A stretch of 15,567 nt of DNA from Candidatus Krumholzibacteriia bacterium. Its GTDB lineage: Bacteria; Krumholzibacteriota; Krumholzibacteria; WVZY01; JAKEHA01. The stretch lies in assembly GCA_029863355.1 (NCBI GenBank), contig JAOTVO010000030.1:1-15567 (forward strand), written 5' to 3'. This document shows, one piece after another, positions 8,069 to 15,567 of the stretch. Position 1 is the first letter of the stretch. Each line of letters begins with the position of its first letter. The position numbers and the translations under genes were made by a program. The notes below the pieces were generated by a model, which saw only the letters and a program-made list of their open reading frames with translations, was not told the DNA's origin and ran no database searches.

Positions 8069-10353
8069 GCACGTTCCTCCGCCAGGTAGCCGCGGCCAGG
8101 GAGTGGTTCGAGAGCCCGCGCTTCGAGGGCGTGGTCCGGCTCTACTCGCCGCGCGAAGTGGCCGAGCAACAGGGCACCATCGCCAGCGACTACACCGTGG
8201 CGCGCGAGGCGGCGGAGGCCTTTTGGGCGCGGCTGCGCGAGCTATTCGCCGAGCGCCGCTCGATCACCACGTTCGGACCGTACTCACCGGGCCAGGCCGT
8301 GACCATGAAGCGCATCGGCGTCGAAGGCATTTACCTGGGCGGCTGGGCCACCTCCGCCAAGGGCTCCATCTCGGAGGATCCGGGCGCCGACCTGGCCAGC
8401 TACCCGCTGAGCCAGGTGCCGGACGAAGCGGCTCCCATCGTGCGCGCGCTGCTCACCGCCGACAAGAACCAGCACTTCGCGCGCGTGCACATGACCGATG
8501 AGCAGCGCCGGTCCACGCCCGTTGTCGACTACCGGCCCTTCATCATCGCCGACGCGGACACCGGGCACGGCGGCGACGCTCACGTGCGCAACCTCATCCG
8601 CCGCTTCGCCGAGGTGGGCGTGCCCGGCTACCACATCGAGGATCAGAAACCGGGCGTGAAGAAATGCGGCCACCAGGGCGGCAAGGTCCTGGTGCCTCAA
8701 GACGAGCAGATCAAGCGGCTCAACGCCGCGCGCTTTCAGCTCGACGTCATGCGGGTGCCCGGCATCATCGTGGCGCGCACCGACGCCGAATCGGCGACGT
8801 TCGTCGAGAGCCGCAGCGACGAGCGCGATCAGCCGTTCATACTCGGAGCGACGAACATCGAACTGCCCAGCTACAAGGCCGGCTACCTGGCCATTCTGCG
8901 CAAGCTTCACGCGCACGGCGTCTCGGAGGTTCGCGGGCACCTGCTCTTCGCGCTGTCGGAGAGCCAATACGAGGTGGCGGACGCATGGCTCGAGCGCACG
9001 GGCCTGTCAGCCGATATCGAGAAGGGTGCCAAAGGGCACGGGGAGGGGGCGAACGTGGGGCTCCTCCTGGACCGCATCGTCAGCCGATATGTGGACGTGT
9101 GGCAGGCCCAGGCCGGGCTCAAGACCTTCGGCCAGGCGGTGGCCGACGTGATGGAGTTCCGCATCGGGGAGAGCGAGACTTTCGAGATGAGCGTAGAGGA
9201 ATGGCGCGCCTTCGCGGGCACCGAGTCCTTCGTTGCCGCGGCCGAGAAGGCCAAGGCGATGGGGATTCGCATCATCTGGGATTGCGAACGGACGCGGACC
9301 CCGGAGGGCTACTTCCACGTCCAGAGCGGAATCGATTACGCCGTCGCCAAGTCGCTGGCCGCGGCGCCCTTCGCGGACATTCTGTGGATGGAGACCAAGA
9401 CGGCGCGCCTCGAGGACGCGCGCCGCTTCGCCGAGGCGGTCCACGCGTGCTACCCGGACAAGATGCTCGCCTACAACCTCTCGCCGTCCTTCAACTGGGA
9501 CACCACGGGGATGAGCGATGACGAGATGCGCCGCTTCCCGGAAGAGCTGGGCAAGCTCGGCTACGTCTTCAACTTCATCACCTATGGCGGGCACCAGATC
9601 GACGGCTTGGCGGCCGAGGAATTCGCGACGGCGTTGCGCCAGGACGGGATGCTCGCCCTGGCGCGCCTGCAACGGAAGTTCCGCCTGCTGGAATCGCCAT
9701 ACCGCACGCCGCAGACGCTGGTGGGCGGGATGCGCCAGGACGGCGCGCTGATGGCGTCATCGGGGCGCACGGCGAGCACCAAGGCGATGGGCAAGGGTTC
9801 GACGCAGTTCCAGCACCTGGTGCAGACCGAGGTGCCGAAGAAGCTGCTCGAGGAGTGGCTGGAAATGTGGCGCGCGCACTACGATCTCCCCGCGCCGATG
9901 CGCGTGGTTCTGCACCCGCACCGGGCCGGTTCCGAGCTCCTGGAGTTGGGCCTGGTGAGCGACGGCGGGCAGGCGCTGGCCAACGTCGTTTTCACCAACA
10001 TCCTGGATCGCCGCGGGCAGAGCTTCATCTCCGTGCGCGACCAGAACACCTTCGACCTGGGGCTGCGCAAGAAGCGCCTGATGACGCTCGCCCATCTCTT
10101 TCTGATCCACCGCTACAAGGCGGTGTCAGTGCACTTCGTCAGCCCCACCGAGGACAACCAGCACCAGGCGGCCAGGATGAAGCACCACGGACTGTTCTCG
10201 GACGTGAAGAGCGAGATCGGCCACATCATCGTGGCGACCGTCGACCGGGAGCGCGTCGCCGCGCTCCTCGACCCCGACCGCGAGGCGCTGCGCAAGCTGA
10301 TCGACAAGACGCTGCCGCCGTCGGGCGACGGCGGCGGGAGCCCCTCCGACTAG
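8065..10353 (+). CDS. aceA: isocitrate lyase, long ICL2-type
   Basis: Cleaves isocitrate to glyoxylate and succinate, the first step of the glyoxylate shunt. The signature KKCGH is at residues 199-203 with catalytic Cys201. Other barrel motifs are GGWATSAKG (92-100), [10 protein letters not shown] (161-170, metal site), YHIEDQ (189-194), VARTDAESA (236-244) and NLSPSFNWD (471-479). At 762 residues it is far longer than the about 430 of E. coli AceA and matches the length of Mycobacterium ICL2: an insertion follows VARTDAES (about 247-375), and a separate domain occupies about 610-750. In mycobacterial ICL2 the C-terminal domain binds acetyl-CoA and activates the enzyme; whether that holds here is inference. 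The start ATG overlaps the malate synthase stop (ATGA), with GGAA only weakly resembling a ribosome site, so translation is probably coupled. No terminator follows. Confidence 0.95.
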   Translation: MSTFLRQVAAAREWFESPRFEGVVRLYSPREVAEQQGTIASDYTVAREAAEAFWARLRELFAERRSITTFGPYSPGQAVTMKRIGVEGIYLGGWATSAKGSISEDPGADLASYPLSQVPDEAAPIVRALLTADKNQHFARVHMTDEQRRSTPVVDYRPFIIADADTGHGGDAHVRNLIRRFAEVGVPGYHIEDQKPGVKKCGHQGGKVLVPQDEQIKRLNAARFQLDVMRVPGIIVARTDAESATFVESRSDERDQPFILGATNIELPSYKAGYLAILRKLHAHGVSEVRGHLLFALSESQYEVADAWLERTGLSADIEKGAKGHGEGANVGLLLDRIVSRYVDVWQAQAGLKTFGQAVADVMEFRIGESETFEMSVEEWRAFAGTESFVAAAEKAKAMGIRIIWDCERTRTPEGYFHVQSGIDYAVAKSLAAAPFADILWMETKTARLEDARRFAEAVHACYPDKMLAYNLSPSFNWDTTGMSDDEMRRFPEELGKLGYVFNFITYGGHQIDGLAAEEFATALRQDGMLALARLQRKFRLLESPYRTPQTLVGGMRQDGALMASSGRTASTKAMGKGSTQFQHLVQTEVPKKLLEEWLEMWRAHYDLPAPMRVVLHPHRAGSELLELGLVSDGGQALANVVFTNILDRRGQSFISVRDQNTFDLGLRKKRLMTLAHLFLIHRYKAVSVHFVSPTEDNQHQAARMKHHGLFSDVKSEIGHIIVATVDRERVAALLDPDREALRKLIDKTLPPSGDGGGSPSD

Positions 10354-10399
10354 CGCTGGTTTCGGCAGCGGTCCGCCCCCACGCCGGTCCCGGCGTCAA

Positions 10400-12394
10400 T
10401 TGATGGCAATTCAGTCCGGGTGGCCGTATGCTCGCTCCGAGATGACCGGGAACGTACGAGACCTGCTCCGTGGTCGTGCGCCACACCTTGGCCTGTTCCT
10501 CGCAGCCCTGCTGCTGCGACTGGCCTACCTGTTCGAGATCAGGGGCAACCCCGCGTTCCTCTTTCCGACCGCGGACCCGCTGGCCTACCACGAGCGCGGC
10601 CTCGCCATCCTCGGCGGCGACTTTCTCGGCTCGGGGATCTTCTTTCACTCGAGTCCGCTCTATCCTTACTTCCTCGCGCTCGTGTATCTGCTGACCGGGA
10701 AGAGCATCCTCGGGGTCTACCTGGCGCAGGCCGTCGTGGGCGCGGCGCTGGCGCCGCTCTTGTGGGTGCTCGCCCGCCGGCTCTTCGACCGCACCGTCGC
10801 GTGGACGGTCGGCGTCTTGGCCTGCCTGTACCAGCCCTTCATCTTCTTCACCGGCGAGCTCCTCGAGATCACGTGGGTGCTGACGATGGTCACCGCGGGC
10901 CTCCTGATCCTCCACCCGGAAGGCGATCGACCCGCGCGCCCTTCGGGGAAGGCCGTGCTCCTGGCGGGCGCGTGCCTCGGCCTCGCCGCGCTCGGCAAGC
11001 CGAACATCCTGGCGACGCTGCCGTTCATCGTCGCCGGCCTGGCGTGGCGCGATCGCCTCCGCCGAGCGGCGGCGCTGCGGATCGGCCTGCTCTTCCTGGT
11101 GGGGGCGGGCGCGATGGTCGCGCCGGCCACCGTACGCAACCTCGTCGTGGGACACGACCGGGTCCTGACGACGAGCAACGGGGGGATCAACTTCTACATC
11201 GGCAACAACCCGGACGCCCACGGGCTCTTCAACGTCCCCTCGTGGATGGAATCGCACCTAGAGCGCGGCGCGACCGTGGAGGCCGAGCGCGCGGAGGGCA
11301 GGCGGCTGCGCCCGAGCGAGGTGTCGCGCTTCTGGTTCGATCGTGGGGTCGCCTGGATCGGGGCCGAGCCCGGCGCCTTCGCGCGCCTCCTGGTCCGGAA
11401 GACGGCGCTGTTCTGGAACGGCCTGGAGATCCCGAACCACTTCGACCTGAACTTCTACGAGCGCTACTCGAGGGTGCTGCGCTGGACACCCTCGCGCTTC
11501 GGCCTGCTGGCGCCGCTCGCCCTCCTGGGCATCGTGCTTAGCTGGAAGCGGCGGCGCGATCTGGCGGTCGTGCACGCGTTCCTGTGGAGCTACTTCCTCA
11601 CCCTGCTCGCGTTTTTCGTCACCGCACGCTACCGGCTGCCGGCGACACCGGTGCTCCTGCTCTTCGCGGGCACCGCCGGTGTGGGGATCGTGCGTTTCGC
11701 GAGGGCCGGCGTGGCGCGGGGGGCGCTGCCGGGGCGGGAGCGGCGGGTCGCGCTCGCCGCCGCGGCGGTGCTCGTCCTCGCCGCCGTGCTGGTCCACCTG
11801 CCGCTCTATCGGCCCGACCGCTTCTTTGCCTACCAGCACGCGTCGATCGCGTCGATCTACAAGCAGCAGAAAAGATGGGCCCTCGCCGCCGAGGAGTACG
11901 GAAACGCGATCGAGCTCTCGGGGGGCGGAGGCGTGCTCTTCCACAACAACCTCGGCGTGTGCCTGCGCAACCTCGGGGACGAGCAGGCGGCAGAGGCCGC
12001 CATCCGCCGCGCGCTGGCCCTCGACCCCGACTACCCCGCCGCCCTGCACAACCTGGGCAAGATCGTGCTGGCGAGGGCCGACACGACGCAGGCGCTGCAG
12101 CTCTACCGCCGCGGCAACGAGGTCGACCCCGCCCACCTGGGGATCTGCACCGACCTGTCCGTGCTCTACGCCCAGCGCGGGGAGCCCGAACTGGCCGCAG
12201 CGGTGATCGCGTCCGGCCTGCGCTACCACGAGAACGACCCCGCGCTCCTGTGGAACGCGGCCCTGCTTTTCGGCTTGCACCTGGATCGCCCGGCGGAGGC
12301 GCTGCGCCTCCTCGATCGCCTCCAGGCGGTCGACCCCGCCAACGCCCAGGCGCGGCGGCTCCGGGAGATGCTCACCACCGGCCCCGGCGGGTGA
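10400..12394 (+). CDS. GT39-like multi-pass membrane glycosyltransferase with C-terminal TPRs
   Basis: A 664-residue protein with two parts. Residues about 28-470 hold around ten membrane segments and resemble the ArnT/PMT (GT39/GT83) group, which moves sugars from a polyprenyl-phosphate donor. Visible marks are PTADPLAYHERG (56-67, with an acidic residue in the first outer loop), FFHSSPLYPYFLALVY (81-96), NGGINFYIGNNPDAHG (260-275) and TARYRLPATPVLLLFAG (408-424). Residues about 475-660 carry four or so TPR units (for example AAEEYGNAIELS, AAEAAIRRALALDPDY, AALHNLGKIVLARAD), a protein-binding scaffold. The start is uncertain: ATG codons at 10400, 10403 and 10442 all lack a good ribosome site, and 10442 gives a tidier N-terminus. 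The 46-base gap from aceA and lack of a terminator suggest read-through. The acceptor (glycan, lipid or protein) is unknown. Confidence 0.82.
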   Translation: MMAIQSGWPYARSEMTGNVRDLLRGRAPHLGLFLAALLLRLAYLFEIRGNPAFLFPTADPLAYHERGLAILGGDFLGSGIFFHSSPLYPYFLALVYLLTGKSILGVYLAQAVVGAALAPLLWVLARRLFDRTVAWTVGVLACLYQPFIFFTGELLEITWVLTMVTAGLLILHPEGDRPARPSGKAVLLAGACLGLAALGKPNILATLPFIVAGLAWRDRLRRAAALRIGLLFLVGAGAMVAPATVRNLVVGHDRVLTTSNGGINFYIGNNPDAHGLFNVPSWMESHLERGATVEAERAEGRRLRPSEVSRFWFDRGVAWIGAEPGAFARLLVRKTALFWNGLEIPNHFDLNFYERYSRVLRWTPSRFGLLAPLALLGIVLSWKRRRDLAVVHAFLWSYFLTLLAFFVTARYRLPATPVLLLFAGTAGVGIVRFARAGVARGALPGRERRVALAAAAVLVLAAVLVHLPLYRPDRFFAYQHASIASIYKQQKRWALAAEEYGNAIELSGGGGVLFHNNLGVCLRNLGDEQAAEAAIRRALALDPDYPAALHNLGKIVLARADTTQALQLYRRGNEVDPAHLGICTDLSVLYAQRGEPELAAAVIASGLRYHENDPALLWNAALLFGLHLDRPAEALRLLDRLQAVDPANAQARRLREMLTTGPGG

Positions 12395-12496
12395 GCGGCG
12401 CGCTCGAGGCGGCGGCGCAGGCGGCACCCCTGGGCTCGGTTGCATCTGATGGTCGCCCAGTTGGTTACTCCGGCGGGCCGGGTGCGGACCTAGCGG

Positions 12497-12524
12497 TGGA
12501 CAGTGCAGCCAAAAAGATGATATT
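12497..12524 (+). promoter_or_regulatory. probable promoter of the acyl-CoA dehydrogenase/ketosynthase operon
   Basis: TGGACA (12497-12502, 5 of 6 consensus bases) and GATATT (12519-12524, 4 of 6) are 16 bases apart, within an AT-rich island (12511-12537) that is striking in this GC-rich DNA. Transcription would start near 12531, giving a leader of about 80 bases. TATTTT two bases further is an alternative -10. Confidence 0.45.
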
Positions 12525-12557
12525 TTCCTTTTAATTTCGCACGGGCGCGGGGCGTTC

Positions 12558-12581
12558 CGCGGCCGGGCAGCCGGGGCCGCG
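12558..12581 (+). other. GC-rich hairpin in the leader of the acyl-CoA dehydrogenase gene
   Basis: CGCGGCC (12558-12564) pairs perfectly with GGCCGCG (12575-12581) around a 10-base loop. It lies between the predicted transcription start and the ribosome site near 12596, with no T run after it, so it is not an intrinsic terminator on its own. In DNA this GC-rich such a repeat may arise by chance. Confidence 0.25.
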
Positions 12582-12610
12582 TCCCGCCCGCATCGGGAGA
12601 GGACTCGCAC

Positions 12611-14272
12611 ATGCACAAGGGTCTCGACCGCGAAACCATCGCCCTCACACTTTCCGCCATCGCGCAATTCTCCTCCAGCCGGTTGGATGACCGTACGCTC
12701 CTCGACCTGGACGCGAGAGACGAGTTTCCGGTCGAACTGATCCGCGAGATGTGCGGGAGGCTGGGCATCCAGCTCCTCTTCATCCCAGAGGAGTACGGCG
12801 GCATGGGCGGCGGCGCCTTCGACGTCTACCGCGTGTGCGAGGCGCTGGGGCGCGTCGACCTGGGGGTCGCGACGGGCGTGCTCGCGACCTTCCTGGGCTG
12901 CGACCCCATCATCTTCGGCGCGACGGATGCGCAGAAGGCGCACTGGCTGACGCGCATCGCCGAGGAGAACCTGCTCATGGCGTACGCCGCCACCGAGCCG
13001 GAGGCGGGGAGCGACCTGGCCGCCCTGCGTACCACGGCCACGCCGGTGGAGGAAGGCGGCCGCGTAGTGGGCTACAAGATCCGCGGCAACAAAATGTGGA
13101 TCAGCAACGGCGGCTACGCCGACCTCTACACGGTCCTGGCCCGCGCGCCGGGCGGAGCGAGCTGGTTCGTCGTGGAGCGCGGCGCCGAAGGCCTCACGCA
13201 CGGCAAGCCGGAGGACAAGCACGGCATTCGCGCGAGCAACACCACCGCGCTCGCGCTCGACGACGTCGCCGTCCCCGCCGACCATCTTCTGGGTGGAGTG
13301 GAGGGGCAGGGTCTGTTGCAGGCGCAGCTCGTCTTCGGATACACGCGCCTGATGGTGGCGGCCTTCGGATTGGGTGCGGGGTGGGCGGCGCTGGACCGCG
13401 CGATCCCGTACTCGACGTCGCGCATCCAGGCCGGCGGGCCGCTCTCAGAGAAGCCGGGCTTCACGCACAAGCTGATCGTGCCGCACGCGGTGCGATTGGA
13501 GATCTCGCGCGCGTTCATCGAGGAGACGGCGCAGCGCATCGATGCGGGCGAGGGGACGCTCAACACCGAGGGTGCGATCGCGAAGTACCTCGCCACCGAG
13601 GCGGGCAACGCGGCCGCGGACGCGGCCATCCAGGCCCTGGGCGGCTACGGCTACTCGCGCGAGTACATGGTGGAGAAGATCAAGCGCGACGTGCGCATCA
13701 CCACGATCTACGAGGGGACCTCCGAGATCATGGAGATGACGATCCTGCGCGACCGCTGGCAGTTGCACCTGAAGACGCGCGGCGAGCACTACCGCGAAGA
13801 GGGGATCCGCATGGAAGGGCTGCACGCGGAGTACCCGGTGTGCGGCGCGGGAGCGGCGGCGCTGGCGCTGCACGCGCTGGCGGCACTCCTGGAGCGCGCC
13901 CGGGTCGAGCGGCTCACGCGCAACCAGCACGTGATGTTCCGCCTGGGCGAGCTGGTGGCGCTGGCGGAGGGCGCGGCGGCGGCGGCGCGACGCGCGGCGC
14001 GGGCCGCGCAGGGATCGTCGGTGGAGAAGACGGACAGGCGCCTCGACGCCAAGACGCTCGCCGTCGTCGCGCGGATCGGCGCGCGCGAGGCGGCGCTCAG
14101 GGTGGCGTCGGAGGGCGCGCGCTGGGTGGTCGCCTGTCAGGAAGCGCCCGGGAGCGAGGGGGAGGCGGTAGCCCGTACGCTGCGCCTGCCCGAGGCGATC
14201 GCCGCGCAAGCGGATCTCATGGCGGACATGAACCAGATGGCGGACGCGCTCTATGGGCGCGGCACGCGATGA
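12611..14272 (+). CDS. acyl-CoA dehydrogenase family flavoprotein with C-terminal extension
   Basis: Expected to put a trans-2 double bond into an acyl-thioester using FAD and passing electrons to ETF. Domain order is normal: helical N-domain to about residue 120; FAD/substrate motif [11 protein letters not shown] (125-135) and KMWISNGG (161-168); [19 protein letters not shown] (204-222); C-domain with [12 protein letters not shown] (341-352) and IYEGTSEI (366-373), in which Glu368 matches the catalytic base of medium-chain enzymes. The 553 residues exceed the usual about 380: an alanine- and arginine-rich helical extension fills about 395-553, as in the very-long-chain/ACAD9-type group. GGAGAGGA upstream supports the ATG. 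The stop overlaps a possible ATGA start of the ketosynthase gene, so it may act on acyl groups made by that synthase rather than in ordinary beta-oxidation; this is inference from position only. Confidence 0.93.
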   Translation: MHKGLDRETIALTLSAIAQFSSSRLDDRTLLDLDARDEFPVELIREMCGRLGIQLLFIPEEYGGMGGGAFDVYRVCEALGRVDLGVATGVLATFLGCDPIIFGATDAQKAHWLTRIAEENLLMAYAATEPEAGSDLAALRTTATPVEEGGRVVGYKIRGNKMWISNGGYADLYTVLARAPGGASWFVVERGAEGLTHGKPEDKHGIRASNTTALALDDVAVPADHLLGGVEGQGLLQAQLVFGYTRLMVAAFGLGAGWAALDRAIPYSTSRIQAGGPLSEKPGFTHKLIVPHAVRLEISRAFIEETAQRIDAGEGTLNTEGAIAKYLATEAGNAAADAAIQALGGYGYSREYMVEKIKRDVRITTIYEGTSEIMEMTILRDRWQLHLKTRGEHYREEGIRMEGLHAEYPVCGAGAAALALHALAALLERARVERLTRNQHVMFRLGELVALAEGAAAAARRAARAAQGSSVEKTDRRLDAKTLAVVARIGAREAALRVASEGARWVVACQEAPGSEGEAVARTLRLPEAIAAQADLMADMNQMADALYGRGTR

Positions 14273-14292
14273 CCACGACGGGAGCACCCACG

Positions 14293-15567
14293 ATGAAGTC
14301 CACGGCACACAGGGCGGTCGCCATCGTCGGGGTGGGCGCGATCTTGCCCGACGCACCCGACGCGCCAACGTTCTGGCACAACCTCAAGTCGGGGCGCTAC
14401 TGCATCAGCGAGGTTTCCAAGGACCGCTGGGACGCGGCGCTCTACTACGACCCCGATCCCAAGGCCCCGGACAAGAGCTACTCCAAGATCGGCGGGTGGG
14501 TACGCGATTGGCAGTGGGATCCGCTCGCGTGGCGCCTGCCCATACCGCCCAAGGTGGGCGAGGTGATGGACCTCGCGCAGAAGTGGGCCATCGTGGCGGC
14601 GCGCGAAGCGCTGGCCGACGCCGGCTACCCGGAGAGACCGCTCGACGCCGAGCGCACCGCGGTGATCTTCGGCACCGCCATGGGCGGAGATCAGCACCTC
14701 TTCACGGCGCTGCGCATCCTGTTCCCCGAGTACGCGGGCGAGCTCGACCGCGCGCCGAGCTTCGCCACGCTCCCCGGCGACGTCCGCACGCGCATTCGCG
14801 AGGAGATGCTGAGCAACGTGCGCGGGCGCTTTCCCGAGATCACCGAGGACACCATGCCCGGGGAGCTGGCCAACATCATCGCCGGTCGCATCGCCGCCAT
14901 CTTCAATTTCCGCGGACCCAACTACGTGACCGACGCGGCGTGCGCGTCGGCGATGGCGGCGATGAGCGCGTCCATCGAGGGTCTGCAGGAAGGCCACTAC
15001 GACGCCGTGGTAACGGGCGGCATCGACGCCAACATGAGCGCGCAGACCTACGTGAAGTTCTGCAAGATCGGAGCGCTCTCGGCGACGGGTACACGCCCCT
15101 ACGCCGAAGGCGCCGACGGCTTCGTGATGGGCGAGGGAGCGGTCGTTTTCGTACTGAAGCGGCTGGAGGACGCGGAGCGGGCGGGGGACCGCATCTACGC
15201 GGTGATTCGCGGCGCGGGCGGCTCGAGCGATGGCAAGGGCAAGGGGATCACCGCGCCCAATCCCATCGGGCAACGCCTGGCCGTGCGCCGGGGCTGGGAG
15301 ACGGCGGGGGTGCGCCCCCGCGCCGGCGACTTGATCGAAGGGCACGGCACTTCGACGCGCGTCGGTGACGTGGCCGAGGTGGAGAGCCTCGTCGCGGCCT
15401 TCGCGGACTTCGGACTGCCGGCCGGATCCGTCGCCCTGGGGTCGGTGAAATCGAACATCGGCCACCTCAAGGGCGCGGCCGGCGCGGCCGGGATGCTCAA
15501 GGCCGTGTACGCGCTGCACGAGAAGGTCCTGCCGCCCAGCCTCAACTGCGAGCGGCCCAACCCGGAC
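14293..15567 (+). CDS. type I PKS/PUFA-synthase-like ketosynthase, 3' end outside window
   Basis: The first 425 residues of a beta-ketoacyl synthase that elongates acyl chains by decarboxylative condensation; the frame is open to the window edge. The N-terminus [20 protein letters not shown] is typical of a KS domain that starts a modular protein. The catalytic triad is present: Cys217 in [12 protein letters not shown], His351 in [11 protein letters not shown], and His391 in [17 protein letters not shown]. The AACASA and HGTSTRVGD forms differ from the usual TACSSS and HGTGT of modular PKSs and recall the iterative PUFA (PfaA), heterocyst-glycolipid and enediyne-type enzymes. ATG 14293 has GGGAG eight bases upstream; an in-frame ATG at 14269 overlaps the preceding stop as ATGA and would add eight residues. 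Later domains (acyltransferase, ACP repeats, ketoreductase) must lie to the right. The ketosynthase identity is sure; the subfamily is tentative. Confidence 0.92.
   Translation, partial: MKSTAHRAVAIVGVGAILPDAPDAPTFWHNLKSGRYCISEVSKDRWDAALYYDPDPKAPDKSYSKIGGWVRDWQWDPLAWRLPIPPKVGEVMDLAQKWAIVAAREALADAGYPERPLDAERTAVIFGTAMGGDQHLFTALRILFPEYAGELDRAPSFATLPGDVRTRIREEMLSNVRGRFPEITEDTMPGELANIIAGRIAAIFNFRGPNYVTDAACASAMAAMSASIEGLQEGHYDAVVTGGIDANMSAQTYVKFCKIGALSATGTRPYAEGADGFVMGEGAVVFVLKRLEDAERAGDRIYAVIRGAGGSSDGKGKGITAPNPIGQRLAVRRGWETAGVRPRAGDLIEGHGTSTRVGDVAEVESLVAAFADFGLPAGSVALGSVKSNIGHLKGAAGAAGMLKAVYALHEKVLPPSLNCERPNPD

Noticed and set aside
10381..10396. Hairpin ACGCCG-gtcc-CGGCGT between aceA and the transferase gene as a terminator
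   Set aside because: The stem is only six pairs and no T run follows, so termination is not supported.
12395..12496. Terminator after the transferase gene
   Set aside because: Only a six-base CTGGGC/GCCCAG repeat with a 19-base loop is seen, without a T run; nothing else recognisable is in this stretch.
11258..13285. Minus-strand open frame of 675 codons spanning the transferase end and dehydrogenase start
   Set aside because: It crosses two real genes and their gap, has no ribosome site or domain, and arises from third-position GC bias.
14251..15519. Minus-strand and alternative plus-strand frames over the ketosynthase
   Set aside because: The frame beginning at 14293 carries the complete Cys-His-His triad and stays open to the edge; the others have no recognisable content.

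Overview
The window reads as part of a high-GC chromosome from a diderm bacterium: it encodes a Tat-exported enzyme, haem c proteins with CXXCH motifs, and a lipoprotein. Ig-like (SbsA/Big_5) surface lipoproteins, GT39-type proteins fused to TPR repeats and long-form glyoxylate-shunt enzymes are a mix I associate with uncultivated FCB-like or deltaproteobacterial lineages (for example Eisenbacteria, Krumholzibacteriota or Myxococcota). This is a weak inference; no rRNA or other phylogenetic marker is present. I saw no tRNA, CRISPR array, insertion sequence or phage gene.

Layout. (1) 1-1098, plus strand: the 3' part of an ACR3 arsenite efflux permease, entering from the left edge. (2) 1105-3759, minus strand: a tight three-gene operon encoding a dihaem cytochrome c peroxidase/MauG-family protein, a Tat-exported calcineurin-like metallophosphoesterase and a small monohaem cytochrome c of SoxA/TsdA-like appearance. 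A good sigma70-like promoter lies upstream, and at both internal junctions the stop codon is fused to the Shine-Dalgarno sequence. (3) 3973-5901, minus strand: a large Ig-like-repeat lipoprotein followed by a near-textbook intrinsic terminator at 3904-3943. (4) 6146-10353, plus strand: a divergent malate synthase overlapping a long, ICL2-type isocitrate lyase by ATGA, that is, a glyoxylate-shunt operon. (5) 10400-12394, plus strand: a multi-pass GT39-like membrane protein with C-terminal TPRs, probably read through from the shunt operon. (6) 12611 to the right edge, plus strand: an acyl-CoA dehydrogenase and the ketosynthase start of a type I PKS/PUFA-synthase-like protein, preceded by an AT-rich promoter-like island.

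How the parts fit. The glyoxylate shunt turns acetyl-CoA from acetate or fatty acids into C4 acids, and the acyl-CoA dehydrogenase and ketosynthase concern acyl-chain desaturation and building, so the right half has a lipid/C2-carbon theme. The left half is an envelope/redox theme: haem proteins and a phosphoesterase outside the cytoplasmic membrane, beside an arsenite exporter. The least explained part is the peroxidase-phosphoesterase-cytochrome operon. It looks like a dedicated periplasmic module whose substrate cannot be read from the sequence.
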